A DNA stretch of 64,000 nt, from the NCBI GenBank assembly GCA_048213135.1, contig PS015054.1, forward strand, positions 421,988 through 485,987. Direction: 5' to 3'. The stretch's first letter is position 1, and each line of letters begins with the position of its first letter. Positions 12,600 to 28,500 of this stretch are shown in pieces. Origin of the DNA: Reclinomonas americana ATCC 50394 (lineage: Eukaryota > Jakobida > Jakobea > Jakobida). Both the position numbers and the translations under genes were made by a program. The notes beneath the pieces are model-generated. The model had not been told where the DNA came from. It saw only the letters and a list, made by a program, of their open reading frames with translations, and did not search any database.

Positions 12600-15500
12600 A
12601 TGGACGAATCCCAACGACGCAAGCGACGCAAGCTCAACTCGGGCGGCAAGGCAGGCGGAACCTTTGCCTCTCCCGCCTTCACTCGCCCCTCGCCTGTGAT
12701 CGCCCCAACTGCCTCTGCCGTCGCGGCCTCGCCTCAGCACCCACCCTCTGCACCCTCCGACCACGGCGACGAGCCGATGCTCCCCGCGGCCGCCTCCTCT
12801 GCCTCGTCTGCAGCATCCGCATCTCCGGCGTTGCTGTCGTCGTCGGGTTGGTCGGGTTTCCGCAACCAGCCTGCGAGTGCTGCAGTGCCGACGAGTCCGC
12901 AGGCCACTCGCACTTCCACTACGACGACTACTGCGACCACAACAGCAGCAGCAGCAGGTGGAAGCAGCAGCAGTTCGTGGAAAGCAGTCCCCGGTGCATG
13001 CGGGTCGCGAGATGATGACGAGGACGAGGAGGAGGAGGGCGATGAGGGCGCCGCCTCTGCTGCTGCCGAGACTGCAGTTGTGTTCGTTGTCACTGTTGGC
13101 GTGTACCTCATCGGTGTGCTGATTGACGGTCGTGCAGCAGCGGGCGCGCAAGTCGCGCTTGACGGCCAATGGCATGCTGGCGGCGGGCGATGGGGACATG
13201 AAGTACGTGGTGGTGACTGGCGGTGTCCTGAGTGGCATTGGCAAGGGTGTCACTGCGTCGTCGCTGGGGGTGAGTGCGTTGTTGTCGTGTGTATGTGTTC
13301 CGTTCCTGCGTGCTTACTGAATCGGTGTGCAGGCTCTGTTCAAGGCCCACGGCTATCGCGTCACAGTTGCGCCCCCTTGTTTCTCCTCTTCTTGAGCTTG
13401 TTCGCCAGGGACTCATGCAGCGGGCGCGCACAGGCCATCAAGATCGACCCGTACCTCAACATTGGTTTGTTCGCACTTCTTCCTCTCGGCCTCGTGCGTG
13501 CATGTTTGCCGACGCGCGCAATGCAGATGCCGGTACCATGTCGCCGTTCGAGCACGGAGAGGTGTTTGTGCTGGACGACGGTGGTGAGGTGGACCTCGAT
13601 CTCGGCAACTATGAGCGCATGATGGACATTACGCTGTCGCGCGACAACAACATCACCACCGGCAAGGTCTTCGACTCGGTGATCCGCAAGGAGCGTCACG
13701 GCGACTACCTCGGCAAGACCGTGCAGGTGATTCCGCACGTCACCGACGAGATCATCAACTGGATCATTCGCGTGTCGCACATGCCGACTGACGGCTCTGG
13801 CCAGTCGCCGCAAGTCTGCGTGATTGAGATGGGTGGCACAGGTTCGTGAGCTTGAGCATGTACGCTCCTGTGCACTATCCTCTTTCTCAAACACGCGTAT
13901 TTGTACATTTACAGTGGGCGACATTGAGAGCATGCACTTTGCCGAGGCACTGCGCCAGCTGCAGATCCGTGTCGGTTCGCGTAACTTTGCCGTACTGCAC
14001 GTCAGTCTCGTTCCGTGGGTCGGCGGTGCACCAAAGACCAAGCCGACACAGCATGGGTATGCAAAGGTTGCCCTTGTTCCTCCCCTTGCACACCAACACT
14101 CACCCCACGTTCTCATTGGCAGTGTCCGCGATCTGCGTGCTCTCGGTCTTCCGCCCGACATTATCATTTGCCGTGCGGAGCAGCCGGTGCCTGACGATGC
14201 ACGTGAAAAGATCGCGCTGCATTGCCACGTCCCGTTGCAGCACACCATCTCCGTGCACAACGTCTCCAATCTCTATCACGTGCCGCTGCTGATGGCCAAT
14301 CAGGGCGTCATTGACATTCTCGGTGACAAGTTCGGCTTGTCGGTACGTGGCCACGGTGTGCTGCCGCCCTATCGATGCTTGTCTTGACAACGTTGCTGTC
14401 GGTGACCAGGGTGCGATTCCACGATCGCTGCGACTGCCGTCCACCCGAGGTCTCTCCCCACTCCTCGCCAAGATTCCGTCTGCTTCCACTCCCACCTCAG
14501 CGGCGGCCGGCAGCTCGTCAGGCGCCTCGTCTCCGAGGCACACGCAGCTGTTCTCGCCTCGCGTTGCGTAATGTTCTGCGTTGTCTACTCTACTGGGACC
14601 CTATCACCAACTCCCTTGCAGTCGGTGTCATTCGGCGACCGCTCGGCGCCTGCCGTCAGGACCGCTGTGCGCACTCTTTGCGAGCTGCTTCGTGACAACT
14701 ATGCGCGGTTCTGCCATGCAACAGGTGCGTTGTTCCTGGCGAGTCTCTCACACAGCTTTGGCTGACGATGGCGAGTGATTAGATGATGCACGCGATCGCG
14801 ACATGGGTGAGGGTCACGGCGACGCTCTGCATCTGTGGCGTTCGCTTGCCGAGCGCGCCGACCAGGACATGCCGCTGGTGCGCATTGCGGTGGTCGGCAA
14901 GTACACTTCCATTGAGGATTCGTACTTGTCGGTCATCAAGTCGCTGCAGCACGCTGCCATGGCCGGTGAGTAGAGCACCACTGCTGGAGAGTGAGAGACT
15001 GTGCAGACTCTCACAGTGGCGTTGTGTACAGTGGAGCGACACTTGGAGATTTTGTGGATCGAGGCGTCGGATCTGGAGGGCGGCATTTTCCACTCTGCCG
15101 TCTCGCTCTCTGCTCGTTGCGCTGGTGTCTTGCTCGGCTTTCATTCATGTGCACGATGACCAATCGTGCGTGTCACAGGAGGCGTGGTGTCGGAAGACGT
15201 GCACAAGGTGGCATGGGACAAGCTGCGCGTGGCGGATGGCGTTGCGTGCAAGTCATGTGCAAGAGTGTGCATGAGAGTGCATGTACTGATGATGATGTTT
15301 GCAGATTTTGGTGCCTGGTGGCTTTGGCGATCGCGGTATCGAAGGCAAGATCGCAGCGGCGCAGTGGGCGCGTCGAACCAACACGCCATTCCTGGGCGTG
15401 TGCTTGGGCATGCAGGTAAATGTCGGACTGTGCTTGTCGTCACAGTGGTGTGGACAGGATGTTTCTCACACTGCTTTGTCGCCTTTTTCGCAGTGTGCTG

Positions 15501-16179
15501 TCATTGAGTTCTACCGGGACGTGTGTGGCAAGGCGGATGCCAACTCGGCCGAGTTCGACCCCAACACTCCGCACCCAGCACTGATCCACATGCCTGACAT
15601 TGATCAGGAGAACATGGGCGGTGCGTGCACAAGAGGAGAAAAAAGTGCAACGATGGGGGTCTGACCCTCTCGCTCCTTCTCTCCCTCCCTCCCTCTAGGT
15701 ACCATGCGCCTCGGACTGCAAAAGACCATCTTTGAGGAGCGGCCATCGTTGGTGCGAACTCTCTACGGCGGGCAGCCGGTGGTGTGTGAGCGCCACCGTC
15801 ACCGCTACGAGGTCAACCCCAGCATTGTTGCCGAGTGCGAGGCCAAGGTGCGGTGGTGTTGATGGTGGTGACTGGTCACTCTGAGACTGACTTTTCTCAC
15901 TCTCTGTACCTCCGAATAGGGATGCCTGTTTGTCGGTCGCGATCAAGCCGGCACGAGAATGGGTGTGCTGGAGCTCGCCGGCCACCGCTTCTTCATCGGC
16001 ACCCAGTACCACCCCGAGTACAAGTCGCGCCCGCACGCTCCCTCGCCTCCTTTCCTCGGTGCGTTGCGCTGTCACCATACACATACTACCTGTGACTGAC
16101 CACGCAATCCACAGGCCTGCTGCTGGCGGCATCCGGCCAGATGCCACCGCGCGACGTCATGCTGGGAGCCATGGACTAA
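12600..16179 (+). CDS. CTPS: CTP synthase (glutamine-hydrolysing) with long N-terminal extension
   Basis: The enzyme converts UTP, ATP and glutamine to CTP in the cytosol. The synthetase domain starts with [20 protein letters not shown] (13201-13260), the P-loop of the family. It continues with [58 protein letters not shown] and [15 protein letters not shown]. The class I amidotransferase domain carries [18 protein letters not shown] (14880), [10 protein letters not shown] (15308), the nucleophile cysteine in FLGVCLGMQ (15390), and the His/Glu pair in [12 protein letters not shown] (15999). Stop TAA is at 16177-16179. Before the catalytic start, about 200 codons of Ser/Ala/Thr-rich and then acidic sequence follow the ATG at 12600. 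This is longer than the usual family, which begins at the MKYVVVTGG segment. A downstream start near 13198 would give a normal enzyme and is the main alternative. Confidence 0.9.
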
Positions 16180-16321
16180 TGCCCCACCCAAGCATGCACA
16201 CACACCCACACGTACACCCAAGAGAATACATATATCAATCACCTGAGCTCTACGACGAGTCACACCGCCCCTCCATTCGCTGGCCACACGAATCTCTTCC
16301 TCTCTCTCTCTCCCCACGGTG

Positions 16322-16779
16322 TCATGTGGACGGAGTTGCACTCGGCTGATGTGTCGCCGCGTATCGCTCCTGCAACAAACGCTCCTTGTTCTCCAAGTAC
16401 ACATCCCGCAGTTTCCGGAACTCATCGTCCGTGGTCCTAACGCGACCAAAGAAGAGTGTCAGCGAGTGAGTGAGCGGAGAATGACTGAATGATTATGTGG
16501 CGCAACTGGCGCTTGAGGCACTCGTTAAAGGCATTGACTTGATCGCGGCAGTGGTAGACCACAGAGACAGTGCGTCCGCGAGTGCATTCACCAATCAAAC
16601 GTGCGTAGTCCTCGCAGGCGGAGCGTGCATTCTTCTTGAGGAGATTGTACAGAGATGCCTTCTCGCGACTGGAGAGTGCATGCGAGTGAGTGATGAAGTG
16701 CGTATGTGCGTGGAGAGAGGAGAGGGTGCGCACCCATTGAGGCGCTGGTCGTTCATGGAGGGGAAGTCTGCGGCCGACA
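16322..16779 (-). CDS. CMC1: COX assembly mitochondrial protein (CMC1 family, twin CX9C)
   Basis: This small three-exon gene can be spliced cleanly by eye. Exon 1 runs from ATG 16779-16777 (MSAADFPSMNDQRLNG), exon 2 starts REKASLYNLLKKN, and exon 3 starts TTDDEFRKLRDVYLENKERL and ends TGA at 16322-16324. The protein of about 107 residues contains two perfect CX9C motifs, CEDYARLIGEC and CRDQVNAFNEC, separated by TRGRTVSVVYH. This is the hallmark of the CMC1 family of intermembrane-space proteins that support cytochrome c oxidase assembly and are imported by the Mia40 disulfide relay. It converges with CTP synthase (142 bp between stops) and diverges from the TPR gene. Confidence 0.9.
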
Positions 16780-16988
16780 TTGTGTTGCGTGTTTCGAATC
16801 TTGGGAATGAGGACAAGTGCACGACGTCTTGCTCTCCCTTTGTCTGATGAGAGCTCTGCGAGTAGTTGTCACATGCAGATGCAGCGTACATTCGTACCCT
16901 CGCTCCTTAATGATACCATTCTTTGGTGGCAACATGCATCATAGAGCAAGGAGAAACACCTTGTCCTGTCTGCGATCAACAACAACGA
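16780..16988. promoter_or_regulatory. Divergent CMC1/TPR-gene spacer
   Basis: This 209-bp spacer lies between divergent start codons and probably contains both promoters. It is less GC-rich than the flanking exons, with ATGATACCATTCTTTGG and CATGCATCATAG segments. No TATA box is convincing. Confidence 0.45.
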
Positions 16989-18851
16989 ATGGGAGACGCG
17001 GTGGAGGGGGATCCACCAGCAGCAGGCTCCACCTTTGTGGAGAGTCTGTGCCAGGCTGCACGAACGACCTTTGACGCTGGCCAGTTGCAAGCGTGTCACG
17101 ATGTCGCGTTTTGTCATCGTCGTCGTCTCTCACGAGAAAGAGCGATCATCACTCATGAGGAAGCAAACGATCACAGCTATGCACCGCTGGCCTCCATCGC
17201 ATTCAACGCAGCCGGCGATCACTGGCCGCGGAGATCGTTGCCGCCGAGATGCTCACCATGCGTGCTCGTTGCGTCAGTCTCGTGATCGCCGTCCTCGCGA
17301 TCGCGTTATGCTCATTGTGTGCACTCAGGCGTCAATCATCTCACGGGAAGCAGCAGTGGTGAAGGCGAGGAGGCAAAGGCGACAGAGCACTACCAGGCGG
17401 CGCTGATGGATGCGGCCAATGCGTGCGCCATTCTCAGTCAGGCCGCGGTGGCGGAGATTGCTCGATCGCCGATGATTGCCGCAGCGCACTTTGCCGGTGG
17501 ATTGGCGCTGGAGGCGGTCGGGCAGCTGGAGGAGGCACTGGCGCAATTCACCAATGCTCTGTGGCATGATCCGATGCTGGCGCCGGCGTACCTGCGTCGT
17601 GGTTCGATCTTGTTGGAGCAAGCGGTGGCGGCGGGCGGCGGCGATGTCGACGAGGAGTTGCTCGAGCGTGTGGTGCTCGACATGCGGCAGGCGGTGGCGT
17701 ACTTTGCGAATTCGCGCTTTGAGAAGCAGGCGCGAGTCGGGGTGTTGCTGGCGCGTGAGGCCTTGGTCAGTGTGCATCGGCAACGTGGAGCACTGACGGC
17801 AGCGGTTGCGGAGCTCGGGGAGATTGTGCAACTGTGGCCCGAGCGAGTCGACTGCTGGCTACTGCGCGGACAGGTGCTCATGCAGGCTCGGCATCACGAG
17901 CAGGCACTGGAGGACTTTTATCACGTGCTGTCGATGAGACCGACGCAGCCGGAGCAGGTGCACTTTTTACTGGCGCGCTGTCATCATGCCCTCGGTCGTG
18001 AGGACGATGCCCTTGAGCATCTCGAGTTTTGCCTCCGTCTGGACCCGCATCACACGCAAGCGGTTCGCTGGAATGCAGAGGCACGAGAGCCTTGATTTGT
18101 GGTGCCTGACTTGTCTGCGCGTCGCACAGTTGTATTTCCGCGCCAGAATATGGGAGGAGCAGGTCAGTGCGTCGTGTGCGTGCCTCGTTTTTCTGCATGG
18201 ACCGCATAATGACACGCAGTGCAGTGTTCCGCACCCGAGCGCGCCGACCGCGATCTGTGGCGAGCGCAGTTGTCCATGTCGCTGGCTGCGGGCGACGAGA
18301 CGCAGTCTGTTCGGCGAATGAGCGCTGCCGACGGTGTGCACGTGCCTGCGGAGGAAGCAGCACTGGCCGCCGATATTTCTGCGCGGCGAGCTCGACTGCA
18401 CGAGCAAGGTTCAAGATGCCAGGAAGCGCGTACAGAACTCTGTGCTTTTGTTCTCACGTGCACACACGACTTTGTCGTAGGTGGCCGCAAGAAAGAGGCG
18501 CTGGTCGAATACGAACGAGCACTGGAGATCACCGAAGACGCCGTGCCGAACGCTGACCCGTTGTTCTCGTCGTGGATGGAGTTTCGCATTGGCCAGACAC
18601 TCGGTACGTTCCTCATTCGACATCAGTGTTGATCACTGCAGCCTCACGCTGCGACGTGTGCAGAGGAGCTGGAAATGGTAGATTTGGCGCGTCTGGCCTA
18701 CCTCCGTGTGCTGCGCATTCCCCACACGGCCGAGGTGGATCAGAGTGCCATCGACGGACTGTTTCGACTGAGCGATCGTGCCGCAGCAGCGGCAGCGGCG
18801 GCTCGTCGACGGCGCAAGACCACCAAGAGCAACACGTGTCAAGTGCTATGA
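16989..18851 (+). CDS. Tetratricopeptide-repeat protein, function unknown
   Basis: The clearest coding exon (about 17335-18060) encodes TPR-like 34-residue units. Segments AHFAGGLALEAVGQLEEAL, LAPAYLRRGSILLEQAV, ERVDCWLLRGQVLMQA then EQALEDFYHVLSMRP, and EQVHFLLARCHHALGREDDA then LEHLEFCLRLDPH show the Gly/Ala/Pro spacing of TPR helices. Further exons encode LYFRARIWEEQ (18130), an Ala/Arg-rich helix (18225-18415), GGRKKEALVEYERALEITED (18482, another TPR) and a C-terminal basic tail RRRRKTTKSN before TGA 18849-18851. The proposed start MGDAVEGDPPAAGSTFVESL has an intron soon after it. The splice pattern between 17090 and 17335 is unclear. No catalytic domain is visible, so a scaffold or co-chaperone role is only a guess. 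Confidence 0.65.
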
Positions 18852-18974
18852 GTTGCGTTGATTGTTTTCTACGACTCTCAACCCACACTCTCCATTATCC
18901 ATGTCACAAAACAAATCTAGAAAAATCACAAACCACACACCCACACCGCCATCACAAGCAACAGCTTCCGTTGC

Positions 18975-22397
<3,423 letters not shown>

Positions 22398-25246
22398 TCA
22401 CAAGCAGTCAAAGTAAGGTGCAGGTCGGCATGTGGTTCCCGGCGTGCACGTCACTTGCACCGCCCAGCCGCCGTATGTGCACACCGACAAGTTGTTGTCG
22501 ACGCAGTCCCACGCGCCGCGGTTGACATTGGGATCGCAGACTGGTTGCCCTGAGCCAGAGCGAGTGACTGCAAGATGGATGGATACATGAGACAACTGCC
22601 AGCCGAATTCGAAGAAAGACATGCAGGCTGCGTGCTTATAGTTACCTCCCGCAATCGTAAACAGCTTCTCCGTTTGGAGACCAACTGCATTCGTCGAACG
22701 AATGCGTACAGTGAGAGTGGTACGACTCTCGCCGGCGTTCGCAATGCGCAAACTGTTGCCACTGATGTTGAATGCATCGCCGTTCGTCGATGCGTCGCTG
22801 ACAATCGTGTAGGTGAACGACGACGTGACGGAGGCAGTGGTCGACAGTTGGCCGACCACTGTGTTTGCAGAGGCCGTCGGAGCGGAGAAACTCGTTGCCG
22901 ACAGCGAAATATTTGTGGGTCCACCTGCACGTCATTGGTCAGATATCTCTCTCCCGCCTCTCCGCAGCATCGCTCCAAGAGACACAAACACACCTTGTGC
23001 GGTTGAACAAGGGTCGAAGCTGAGCGCCACCATCTTCCACTGCAGTTGCAAGTAAAGTTGATTTTGCAGCGTGTATGCGCACTGCAGCAAGGTGGTGCCG
23101 TTGCACTGCAGAGTGCACGACGTGGAGCAGCTGTCTCCCGGATTGGGGGCGGACGGTGTGGGGGTCGGTGTGGGCGTAGGAGTCGGCGTCGGTGTGGAGT
23201 TCACTGTGCCGATTGCGAAGACAACATGAGCTCCATCATCATCCAAGCAGAGTGATGAACACAGCTCACCTCCAGCAATAGTAAACGTCTTCTCAAAGTA
23301 CTTGCCACCGTTGGCGGCGGCGTCAGTGCTGCGCACGCGCACCGACAACGACGCCGACGACAGACCGGCCGTGGCGATTTGCAATGTATTGCCGCTCGCG
23401 CCGGCAATCTCAAACACATCGCCGTTCGTGCCACTCGCCGCCACAATGGTGTACGTGAAGGGACCGACGGTATCGGAGGTGGTAGACAGAGAGCCGATCA
23501 CTTGGTGCGCGGTCGACGGCATCGAATACTGCCCGTTGCCGGAGAGCATCAGGTCGCTGGGACCGGCGGGTGGGTTGGGAGTCGCGCTGCCGGTGAGGCG
23601 ATCAGCGACGCCAGCCAGCAGGGCGACACCATTTGACACTGCGGAGGAGAGGGTGAGCGAGCGGGTGGCAAGCACGGATCTCATTGGCTCTCCAACGACG
23701 CAACACTCCCAAATCATTATGCCTCCGTAGCCATTGGCCTTGACGTAGTCGGCCTTGAGACCCAACGACTGGTCGTCGTCGTACGAGATGAAGATTTGTG
23801 CCGACGCACTGTACAAGTATGGCACCTGTGCGGCGCTGTCCCAGTACCGCTGGTAGCCATTGATGCCGGCGTTGCTGGTGCCGAGGAACCGGTTCACCAC
23901 ATCATAGTAGAACACGGAGCCACTGGCGCCGAGTGTGCCAGTGCCCGCATACGAGGCCGGCGAGAACAGGCCATTCTGCGTGGGTCAAACAGACTCAGCG
24001 CACGTACAAGCAGAGTGCGACAAGCAGCGCGCGCGACATACCCGCGTGCCTGCAGAGACGCCGGCGTAGATGTGGCCGTAGAACGCCACACCCGCAGCCA
24101 AGCGACCGGCTGGTGCGCCACCGCTGACGTACGCCTGCAGCGAGGCCACCACGTTGAACTTGCTCTTGGCCGGCTCACTGATTGGCGACGACGGGTCCGC
24201 ATACAGCGGGGCGTTGTGTCCAGTGCGCGACAGATCCCAGGTGCCGAAAAAGTCGTAGGCTGTGTTGTGTGTTGGGAATATATCAATGAGCAACTCGAGG
24301 GATAAGCAGGAAGATAAGAGAGGGAGGAGGGAGGTACGAAACCCATCACGTTGACCCAGTCAATGTACTGCAGCATGTTGGCCAGCTGCAGGTTGACGAC
24401 AGCCGACGGAGCCGCCGGACCGGCAATGGTGATGAGGCCGTTGGTGAGCCCACGCGCTTGCATCTCCTGCCGCAGCGCTTGCACCAGCAGCACGTAGTTC
24501 GCCCCGTCGGACGGCAGGTGCGGAATGTTGTTGCCACCCTGCGCAAGCATGAAATGAGCACAGCAAGCAGGAAGACGCGTTTGCTTGGCGGTTCACGTAC
24601 TTCCACCGGGTACTCCCAGTCCAAGTCCACGCCATCAAAGGAGTAGTTGACCATAAAGTCCACCGCCGACTGCGAGAGGAGCAAGGCCAGTGAGACAAGG
24701 AGGAAAAAACAAGAAACGATCGAGACTGTACTGCTCCAACCTTGGCAAACTTGGTGCGGTTGGTGGCCGAGGCGGCGACCGCAGAAAAGTTCGTGGACCA
24801 CGTCCACCCACCAATGCTAATCGCCGTGCGCACATTCGGGCAGCGCTGCTTGAGGGCCTTCAGCGCCAGCAGGTTGCCGACACTGCCATCGCGCATTGGC
24901 AAGCCCGTGTCGGCCCACGAGTCGCCCACCAACACCGTTCCGCTGCTGTCCAGGTTGGCAAAGGCAAAGTTGATCACGTCCAAACGAGCGCACATGGCCG
25001 CAGTGATGTCGGCAATCTGATAGTTGCGCTCGTACACGGACCATGACGCCACATACGAAATCACTTTGGTCGTGCAATCACGAAGTCTCTGCGTTGTGTT
25101 GTGTGAGTTGTGCACAATGAACACAAGTGCGTGTGCATGCACGCAACTACACCGCTTGCACATGCAGCATCCGCGTGACGCGCCTGCACTGCAACCAGCA
25201 CCACCACGAGGAGAGAAAGAAGCAAGGAAAATCTCGCACGACACAT
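22398..25246 (-). CDS. Secreted GH18 chitinase with cadherin-like repeats and CBM19-like module
   Basis: The start MCRARFSLLLSLLVVVLVAV gives a clear signal peptide with cleavage near ARHADA. Exon 2 (about 24745-25089) begins RLRDCTTKVISYVASWSVYE, the first strand of a GH18 barrel. AISIGGWTWSTNFS is the second conserved strand. YSFDGVDLDWEYPVE (about 24630) has the intact DxxDxDxE catalytic signature, with the Glu as proton donor. Later barrel strands include GVAFYGHIYAG (24080) and YGGIMIWECC (23715). After the catalytic domain come a cadherin-like repeat (about 23280-23590), a (PT)n linker, a Cys-rich module CSTSCTLQCNGTTLLQC (about 23090), a second cadherin-like repeat (about 22650-22925), and a C-terminal Cys-rich module CDPNVNRGAWDCVDNNLSVC resembling CBM19. 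Stop TGA is at 22398-22400. The protein probably hydrolyses chitin outside the cell. The same accessory modules occur in the divergent LPMO gene. Confidence 0.88.
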
Positions 25247-25571
25247 GAGAATGATGATGCGTTGCACGCTGTTTGTGTGTGCGTTTCAAGACTCTCAACA
25301 CTGTGTGACGGAGATCCCCACGCGGCCTCACAAAGCACGTTGCGCAAAACAATGCGTCAGTTGCGCGCAACCGACTTAGCCGATTTGAGGTTGCACATTT
25401 TTTTATCGTGCCCCTGGGCGCACCCGCTGCAACCACTTCCGCCACACATCTTTTTTATTCGCTTTCCGTTGTGCAAACGACGCAACTCCCCCCCACCCGC
25501 CACCCGTGTATCTGTCGCTGTGTGTTGTGCGCACAAGTGGTTTGATTTTCCGTTCAAGAACGACAAGGAAG
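25247..25571. promoter_or_regulatory. Shared promoter region of the chitinase/LPMO pair
   Basis: The 325-bp spacer lies between divergent signal-peptide start codons. It contains AT-rich islands that stand out from the GC-rich surroundings: GCACATTTTTTTATCG at about 25394 and CATCTTTTTTATTCGC at about 25447. These could be core-promoter or poly-T elements for either gene. Co-regulation is inferred from the arrangement only. Confidence 0.45.
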
Positions 25572-28500
25572 ATGCATGCAAAGTCATCTGCTGTGTGGTT
25601 CCTGCTGTGTGCGGTGCTGCTGGCGTGTGTGCCACTGGTCACCGGTCACGCACTTCTGCTTTCTCCTCGTTGCGTTTGTGTGCTGTTGTGATCAATGGGT
25701 GATGATAATCTCTTGACACTTTGTGTGTCCACAGTTGCACGGTCCGGGTGCCCGAGCTGCAACAACTACTGCCCGCACTGTTTGAATGCCGGTGGCCCAG
25801 GGTTCCGTCGTTCTTGACTTGTATGCTCATGTGTGCGCTGCGCGATTGCTGACTTCCTTTCTGTCACCAGACAAGTGTCGGCATTCACTCCTGGCAACCA
25901 TGCGTGGCCGGCGGTGGAGACGGCGACGACTGCGGTGCGCCGTGGTCTGTGCGGTGGCAATCCGGATGGCACCGGCTTGCAGTTTCTGACACCGGGGCCG
26001 CTGGCGGCCTCGTATGCCGCTGGACAGGTCATTAACATGACTGTGCGTGTGACGGCGCATCACAAGTTGAGTGCGTTGCGGTCAGTGATGACTACGTTGG
26101 CGCCCTCCGAGAACTCACGCTTCCCCCATTGCTTTGGTGTCGATCCGCAGAGGTCACATGGAGGTGAGATATCAGCGGCCGCTGAGCAGTCACTTTAGTG
26201 TTTCTCGATCACTCACTCATGTGTGCAGGTCCGCCTGTGCGAGAACGCCCAAGCGTTGACTCAAGATTGCTTGAACGCCCACGTGCTTCAGCGTGTGGAC
26301 ACCACGTATTCACCGATTGATGCCGCGTATCCCGGTCGCTGGTACTTGCCACCGAATGGCATTGGCGACTACCCGATGCAGTATCGCTTGCCGGCCGGTG
26401 TCACGTGCAACAACTGCGTGCTGCAGGTAACGAGCCTCCACTGCGTCGTGGGGATCGCTGCCGTTGTCTCATTTGTGTTGACAGTGGTGGTACGTCACTG
26501 GCAACTCCTGCTCTGCTCCCGGGTACGGCACCTATGCCTTCCCCAGTTCATCGTGGTGGAGTCCTGGAGTCGGCACGTGTGGTGTCAATGCGCCCTACCC
26601 CGAAGAGTTGCGCCATGTCGTCAGAAAATAACAGAGCACTGATGCCACCATCGCTGCTGACACCTCCCCCAGGTTTTGGAACTGCGCCGACATATCCATC
26701 ACCGCTGATGGCTCGTCGCCGACACCAACTCCGACGCCCACGCCCACGCCGACCCCGACGCCAACGCCTACGCCTGCGGCGCCAAACGTCGGCGACGTGT
26801 GCCCCGACAGTTGCGACATGACTTGCAACGGCTCATCGCTGCTGCAGTGCGAGTATGTGTCCACTGGTGCGTCGGCTCTCGGGCGCAAGTGGGCCCTGTT
26901 GGCCTCCAACTGGCCGGCGTGTTCATTCGGCAACACACCAGGTTTGCTGCGCTTGCTTTTCCCCTCGATGCCCTGTATTCGTGTACGATATCCTGACTGT
27001 GATGACTGTGGCCCCAGCGGGTCCCACGGACATTTCACTGAGCGCATCGTCGTACCAGTCACCGTCGGTGGCCAACCAGACTGTCGGAACCCTCGCAGCC
27101 ACATCGGACACCACTGGTCCGTTCACCTTCTCGATTGTGAGCGACACGGCAACGAATGGGACGCAGTTTGCGATTGCCAACGGCAACGTGCTGCAAATCA
27201 CGACGGCCGGACTGACGTCCGCGCTGTCGGTACGCGTGCGAGTGACCGACGCGGCGGCAAACGGTGGCAAGTCGTTTGACAAGCTTTTCTCAATCTCGGC
27301 TGGTGAGTGAGTGGGTGGTTGGGTGCAGTGTGATGATGATCAGTGCCTGAATATTGTGTGTCGTACAGTTGCACCACCAGCGACAGGCCCCACCAACATC
27401 ACACTGAGCGCCTCGTCTTACCAGTCGCCGTCGGTGGCCAACCAGACTGTGGGAACCCTCACAACCACATCGGACACCACCGGTCCGTTCACCTTCTCGA
27501 TCGTGAGCGACACGGCAACGAATGGGACGCAGTTTGCGATTGCCAATGGCAACATGCTGCAAATCAAGACGGCCGGACTGACATCCGCACTGTCGGTGCG
27601 CGTGCGAGTAACCGACGCGGCGGTAAATGGTGGCAAGTCGTTTGAGAAGGTGTTCTCGATCTCGGCTGGTGAGTGAGTGGGTGGTTGGGTGCAGTGTGGT
27701 GATGAGCAGTGGCTGAATAGTGTGTGCCGCACAGTTGCACCACCGCCGACAGGTCCGACCAACATCACACTGAGTGCTTCGTCGTATCAGTCGCCGTCGG
27801 TGGCCAACCAGACCGTGGGAACCCTCACGGCCACATCGGACACCACCGGTCCATTCACCTTCTCGATCGTGAGCGACACAGCAACGAATGGGACGCAGTT
27901 TGCGATTGCCAATGGCAACGTGCTGCAAATCAAGACGGCAGGACTGACATCTGCACTGTCGGTGCGCGTGCGTGTTACGGACGCAGCGGCAAATGGTGGC
28001 AAGTCGTTTGAGAAGGTGTTCTCAATCTCGGCTGGTGAGTGAGTGGGTGGTTGGGTGGTTGCAGTGTGGTGACGATGCATGGCTCAATTCTGTACGCTGC
28101 TGCAGTCGCACCACCACCGACACCAAAAGGTCCGACGAACATCACACTGAGCGCCTCGTCGTATCAGTCGCCGTCGGTGGCCAACCAGACTGTGGGAACC
28201 CTCACGGTCACATCGGACACCACCGGTCCGTTCACCTTCTCGATCGTGAGCGACACGGCAACGAATGGGACGCAGTTTGCGATTGCCAATGGCAACGTGC
28301 TGCAAATCAAGACGGCAGGACTGACATCCGCACTGTCGGTGCGCGTGCGCGTTACGGACGCGGCGGTAAATGGTGGCAAGTCGTTTGACAAGGTGTTCTC
28401 GATCACGGCTGGTGAGTGGGTGTTGCAACGTTGTGAGTATGAGAGTGTGTGTGGATGCTTACGGATCGGAACAGTCTCTTCCCCGACGTGCAACCCGTCG

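Noticed and set aside
11592-13622. A 676-codon plus-strand frame joining the XRN2 tail to the CTP synthase N-terminus
   Set aside because: It crosses the XRN2 stop region in a different frame and only becomes coding-like after 12600. It is a chance fusion of open frames.
27017-28411. CRISPR-like or satellite array
   Set aside because: The 366-bp period units are protein-coding exons plus introns with splice sites and a conserved domain.
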